Shown piece after piece: positions 6,827-9,143 of a stretch of DNA of 9,143 bases. Under the pieces are notes generated by a model. That model made no database searches. It was not told the DNA's origin and worked only from the letters and a program-made list of their open reading frames with translations. Position numbers and translations under genes: made by a program. Position 1 is the first letter of the stretch. Each line of letters starts with the position of its first letter. Source of the DNA: Candidatus Cloacimonadota bacterium. GTDB lineage: Bacteria; Cloacimonadota; Cloacimonadia; JGIOTU-2. The stretch covers positions 1 to 9,143 of the forward strand of contig JACNJG010000178.1 in assembly GCA_014382685.1 (NCBI GenBank), written 5' to 3'.

Positions 6827-7516
6827 ATGAAAACCAAAACATATACGGTTAGAGACTTACCAATTGAAGACCGACCAAGAGAACGTTTGCAAAAAGTTGG
6901 TGTTGATAATCTTTCTACCCAGGAATTATTAGCATTAATAATTGAAAAAGGTGGTAGAGGACAGACTGTTTTAACACTTGCTCAAAATTTGCTAGCCCAT
7001 TTTGGAAATCTTCAAAATATAAAAAACGCCAGCATTGAAGAGTTAAAAAAGGTAAAGGGTATCGGTTTTGCTACTGCCTGCAAACTTCAAGCTTCCTTCA
7101 AATTGGGAGAAAAGGCAGAACTGCACATTGCGAAATTCGGAGAAAAAATAAAAAAACCGGAAACTGTTTTCAATCTCTTGAAAAATGAAATCGGAAATAA
7201 AAAGAAAGAAAGTTTCTATATCCTTTCATTAACTACCCGAAATAATCTGATAAGTGTGGATAAGGTTTCAACCGGCACTTTAAGCGCAAGTTTAGCTCAC
7301 CCTAGGGAAGTATTTCTGCCGGCAATACAAAATTCTGCATCAACCGTTATCATTGTTCATAATCATCCTTCGGGAGATACCCAACCTTCAGAAGATGATT
7401 TGGAAATTACTAAAAGATTAATAGAAGCAGGTAAGATTCTGGGGATTGATTTGGTTGATCATATTATTGTATCAAGAACTAACTATTTTAGCTTTAAGGA
7501 TAAAGGGCTGATATAA
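6827..7516 (+). CDS. radC: RadC family JAB/JAMM-domain protein
   Basis: This 229-residue protein has the full RadC layout. An N-terminal region (RDLPIEDRPRERL, then STQELLALII) leads to a helix-hairpin-helix-like segment, VKGIGFATACKL (76-87). The C-terminal JAMM domain carries its metal motif: HPREVF with Glu161, then HNHPSGDTQPSEDD supplying His178, His180, Ser188 and Asp191. All JAMM ligands are present, so the domain looks intact. The family's role is unsettled. It was named for a DNA-repair phenotype that was later reassigned, and it is often found on mobile or accessory DNA. The ATG at 6827 has no visible ribosome-binding site. The gap to the previous stop is 34 bases and the next gene begins only 2 bases after this one ends, so it forms a pair with the ATP-binding protein. 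It may be read through from the metabolic operon. Confidence 0.95.
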   Translation: MKTKTYTVRDLPIEDRPRERLQKVGVDNLSTQELLALIIEKGGRGQTVLTLAQNLLAHFGNLQNIKNASIEELKKVKGIGFATACKLQASFKLGEKAELHIAKFGEKIKKPETVFNLLKNEIGNKKKESFYILSLTTRNNLISVDKVSTGTLSASLAHPREVFLPAIQNSASTVIIVHNHPSGDTQPSEDDLEITKRLIEAGKILGIDLVDHIIVSRTNYFSFKDKGLI

Positions 7517-7518
7517 AT

Positions 7519-8964
7519 ATGAGAGAATTATTATCAAAACAGGAAAGTAAAACATTAGAATTCAAAAGAGAATTTAATAATTCCAATAAAGAAAAAGTTC
7601 TACAGACTATTATTGCTTTTGCTAATGGAAGCGGCGGAAATATAGTTTTTGGTATTGATGATAATAAAGAGATTATTGGAGTAGCAAATCCTTTTGAATT
7701 GGAAGAAAGACTCTCGAATATCACCTTTGACAGCATTAGTCCGACAATCCGCATCGATACGGTATTTATCACCGAACAGAATGAAACATTGGTAATAATA
7801 AAAATCCCGTTAGGTATCGAAACTCCATATTATCTGAAAAACAAAGGGATGGAAAATGGAACTTATATCAGGGTCGGTTCTACAACCAGACTTGCCAGCA
7901 AAGAGATAATAAAATCCTTACAATTTAGAGGTGAAAATATCAGTTATGATTCTCAAGTCGATTATAGATTTTCAAAAGATGACGTGGATTTTCCAAGAAT
8001 AAAAAAGGTATTTAAAGAGAAAAGGGATATTCAGATAAAAGAAGACCATCTTTTTATGTTCAATCTTTTAGCAAGGAGTGATAGGAAAATTTATCCAACT
8101 GTAGCAGGAATGTTACTGTTCCCAAAGAAAGAATATATTGAATATGATTTTGCCCAGATAAAATGTGCTCATTTCAAAGGAAATTCCAAAGATATATTTA
8201 TCGATAAGGCCGAATTCAGAGGGAGTATTATCGACCAGATTGAATCAGCTTTAAAATTTCTGAAATCGAATATAAAACTATCTGCTGTAATTGGTGATGT
8301 TTATAGAGAAGAAAAATACGAATATCCTATTCCGGCTTTGAGAGAAGCAATTGTCAATGCTGTAACCCATAGGAATTATCTTTTGAAAGGACAGGATATA
8401 AAAGTTGCTGTTTTTGATAACAGGATCGAGATAAGCAGTCCCGGTGATTTGCCGGCAGGATATTCTGTTGATGATATTGGAAAAATGGATTTCTCTAAAT
8501 TGCGTAATGTCACAATTGGAAGAATCTTTTCCGAATTAAAGATCATCGAGCAGTGGGGACGTGGTTTTTCTAATATTATTAAATCTTGTAAACAGTATGA
8601 GAATATTGTTCCGGAATTTAAAGAAGAATTATTGCAGTTTAAGATTATTTTTTGGAATAAGAAAATAGATAAAAAGGTCGGTGAAAAGGTCGGTAGAAAA
8701 GGTGGGCAGAAAAGGTGGGTAGAAAAGGCGGGTAGAAAAGAAAACCAAACAAGGTGGGTAGGAGGACTTGCAGAAAGCCAAAAGAAAATTATAGAATTGG
8801 TCAAAATAAATCCCAAAATCTCAAAAAAAGAAATGTCAAATAGGATTGGTATCAATACGACATCAATTGATAAAAACATTGAAAAACTTAAACAAAAAGG
8901 TCTTCTTAAAAGAATCGGTCCCGCTAAAGGCGGATATTGGGAGATTGTTTCTAATGTCCAGTAA
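7519..8964 (+). CDS. AlbA_2/Schlafen-like ATP-binding protein with C-terminal winged helix
   Basis: This 481-residue protein has three parts. Residues about 8-130 form an AlbA_2 (Schlafen-type putative DNA-binding) domain, seen in ESKTLEFKREF and the glycine-rich IIAFANGSGGNIVFGIDD. Residues about 270-360 form a GHKL/HATPase_c_4 ATP-binding domain: REAIVNAVTHRNY (275-287, Glu276 and Asn280), DNRIEISSPGDLPAG (300-314) and EQWGRGF (344-350). Residues about 418-478 form a winged helix (SQKKIIEL, then ISKKEMSNRIGINTTSIDKN, ending GGYWEIV). The middle linker (385-416) is Lys/Gly/Arg-rich and encoded by a tandem repeat with a 13-bp period. Such proteins are annotated as transcriptional regulators or ATP-binding proteins and often occur near defence or mobile genes; the actual function is not established. 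It starts 2 bases after radC, so the two are very probably co-transcribed. The winged helix is in frame only because of the present repeat count. Confidence 0.9.
   Translation: MRELLSKQESKTLEFKREFNNSNKEKVLQTIIAFANGSGGNIVFGIDDNKEIIGVANPFELEERLSNITFDSISPTIRIDTVFITEQNETLVIIKIPLGIETPYYLKNKGMENGTYIRVGSTTRLASKEIIKSLQFRGENISYDSQVDYRFSKDDVDFPRIKKVFKEKRDIQIKEDHLFMFNLLARSDRKIYPTVAGMLLFPKKEYIEYDFAQIKCAHFKGNSKDIFIDKAEFRGSIIDQIESALKFLKSNIKLSAVIGDVYREEKYEYPIPALREAIVNAVTHRNYLLKGQDIKVAVFDNRIEISSPGDLPAGYSVDDIGKMDFSKLRNVTIGRIFSELKIIEQWGRGFSNIIKSCKQYENIVPEFKEELLQFKIIFWNKKIDKKVGEKVGRKGGQKRWVEKAGRKENQTRWVGGLAESQKKIIELVKINPKISKKEMSNRIGINTTSIDKNIEKLKQKGLLKRIGPAKGGYWEIVSNVQ
8672..8735 (+). repeat. 12/13-bp tandem repeat in the linker of the ATP-binding protein gene
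   Basis: Five units are present: AAAAGGTCGGTG (8672-8683, 12 bp), AAAAGGTCGGTAG (8684-8696), AAAAGGTGGGCAG (8697-8709), AAAAGGTGGGTAG (8710-8722) and AAAAGGCGGGTAG (8723-8735), with a trailing AAAAG to 8740. Four units are 13 bp, so the array passes through all three reading frames and encodes a scrambled KVGE-type linker. TAG ends three of the 13-bp units, always out of frame. The unit at 8697-8709 has CAG in the one position where TAG would be an in-frame stop. Confidence 0.92.
8751..8789 (+). repeat. 39-bp direct repeat, copy A (inside the ATP-binding protein gene)
   Basis: This copy begins AAGGTGGGTA and recurs at 9039-9077, 288 bases further on, with 37 of 39 positions identical (differences at 8762 and 8765). 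It encodes RWVGGLAESQKK just before the winged helix. Confidence 0.9.
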
Positions 8965-8988
8965 ATACCCGGAAAATATTTACACCGA

Positions 8989-9143
8989 ATGAGTATTCAC
9001 AATTGGTTCGGAGATAGTTCGGTGAAAAAGTCGGAGAAAAGGTGGGTAGAAGAACTTGCAGAAAGCCAAAAGAAAATAGCAGAAGAAGTAAAAAAAAGAA
9101 TGCATAAAGCTGAAAGTTTGCAAAAGGAAGCAAAGCAACTTCT
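8989..9143 (+). CDS. Partial reading frame, lysine/glutamate-rich coiled-coil-like, runs off the window
   Basis: An ATG at 8989 opens a frame with no stop before the window ends (51 complete codons). It is in the same frame as the preceding ATP-binding protein, whose TAA at 8962-8964 is the only stop between them. The start region reads MSIHNWFGDSSVKKSEKRW and is followed by VEELAESQKKIAEEVKKRM and a helical, charged tail. RWVEELAESQKKI is a near-copy of the linker end of the upstream protein, after which the sequence diverges into a heptad-like helix instead of a winged helix. No good ribosome-binding site precedes the ATG. It could be the start of a small gene, a remnant of a second family member, or the helical C-terminal part of another protein such as a type I restriction specificity subunit. 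I cannot decide between these. Confidence 0.35.
   Translation, partial: MSIHNWFGDSSVKKSEKRWVEELAESQKKIAEEVKKRMHKAESLQKEAKQL
9039..9077 (+). repeat. 39-bp direct repeat, copy B (downstream of the ATP-binding protein gene)
   Basis: This copy matches 8751-8789 at 37 of 39 positions (it differs at 9050 and 9053) and is read in the same frame as copy A. Just upstream, 9018-9047 holds a degenerate relative of the KVGE-type repeat: in a different frame it would read FGEKVGEKVG. The duplicated segment is therefore longer than the 39 well-conserved bases. Confidence 0.9.

Noticed and set aside
8672..8740. CRISPR-like array
   Set aside because: The units are 12-13 bp and directly abutting, with no spacers, and they are inside a coding region.
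8376..8879. 167-codon open frame on the minus strand
   Set aside because: It is a shadow of the ATP-binding protein gene. Its low-complexity Pro/Phe/Ser stretch is the reverse of the A/G-rich tandem repeat.

Overview
The window is AT-rich bacterial DNA. All ten recognisable coding regions lie on the + strand and are tightly packed. Most gene starts have purine-rich ribosome-binding sites (AAGGAG, AAAAGGAG, GGAG). I cannot name the organism. The composition, the pathway genes and the kind of accessory genes would fit an anaerobic or uncultured bacterium, possibly of a candidate phylum, but that is a weak inference.

Region 1 (152-6792) looks like one catabolic or biosynthetic operon. It holds a 416-residue protein I do not recognise, a PLP aminotransferase of the 2-aminoadipate/MocR-like class, a short-chain dehydrogenase-like protein with an altered active site, a small cupin, a stand-alone homoserine dehydrogenase-family enzyme without a kinase or ACT domain, and an aldehyde dehydrogenase. 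Apart from one interruption, gaps between these genes are 14-28 bases. The enzyme set suggests amino-acid interconversion, for example oxidation of a homoserine-like alcohol to a semialdehyde, then to an acid, with transamination. The substrate is not proven by the sequence.

The interruption (1419-1867) lies between the first gene and the aminotransferase. It is a 449-bp unit with 28-bp imperfect terminal inverted repeats, each made of three 9-bp CACAGAG-type iterons, around a GxxExxxY-family PD-(D/E)XK-like gene. Removing it would leave a 61-base gap. It therefore looks like a small inserted cassette, although it encodes no recognisable transposase.

Region 2 (6827-9143) is accessory. RadC (JAMM domain) is followed after 2 bases by an ATP-binding protein with an N-terminal AlbA_2/Schlafen-like domain, a GHKL-type ATPase domain and a C-terminal winged helix. 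The linker before the winged helix is encoded by a 12/13-bp tandem repeat. Because 13 is not a multiple of three, gain or loss of one unit would truncate the protein, and one unit carries CAG exactly where the repeat would otherwise give an in-frame TAG. After the stop codon the same frame stays open, and a 39-bp near-copy of the linker end recurs in a partial coiled-coil-like reading frame that runs off the window. This looks like a recombination or duplication scar at the edge of a variable locus.

No tRNA, rRNA, CRISPR array, transposase or convincing intrinsic terminator was seen. No stretch longer than 300 bases lacks a gene.
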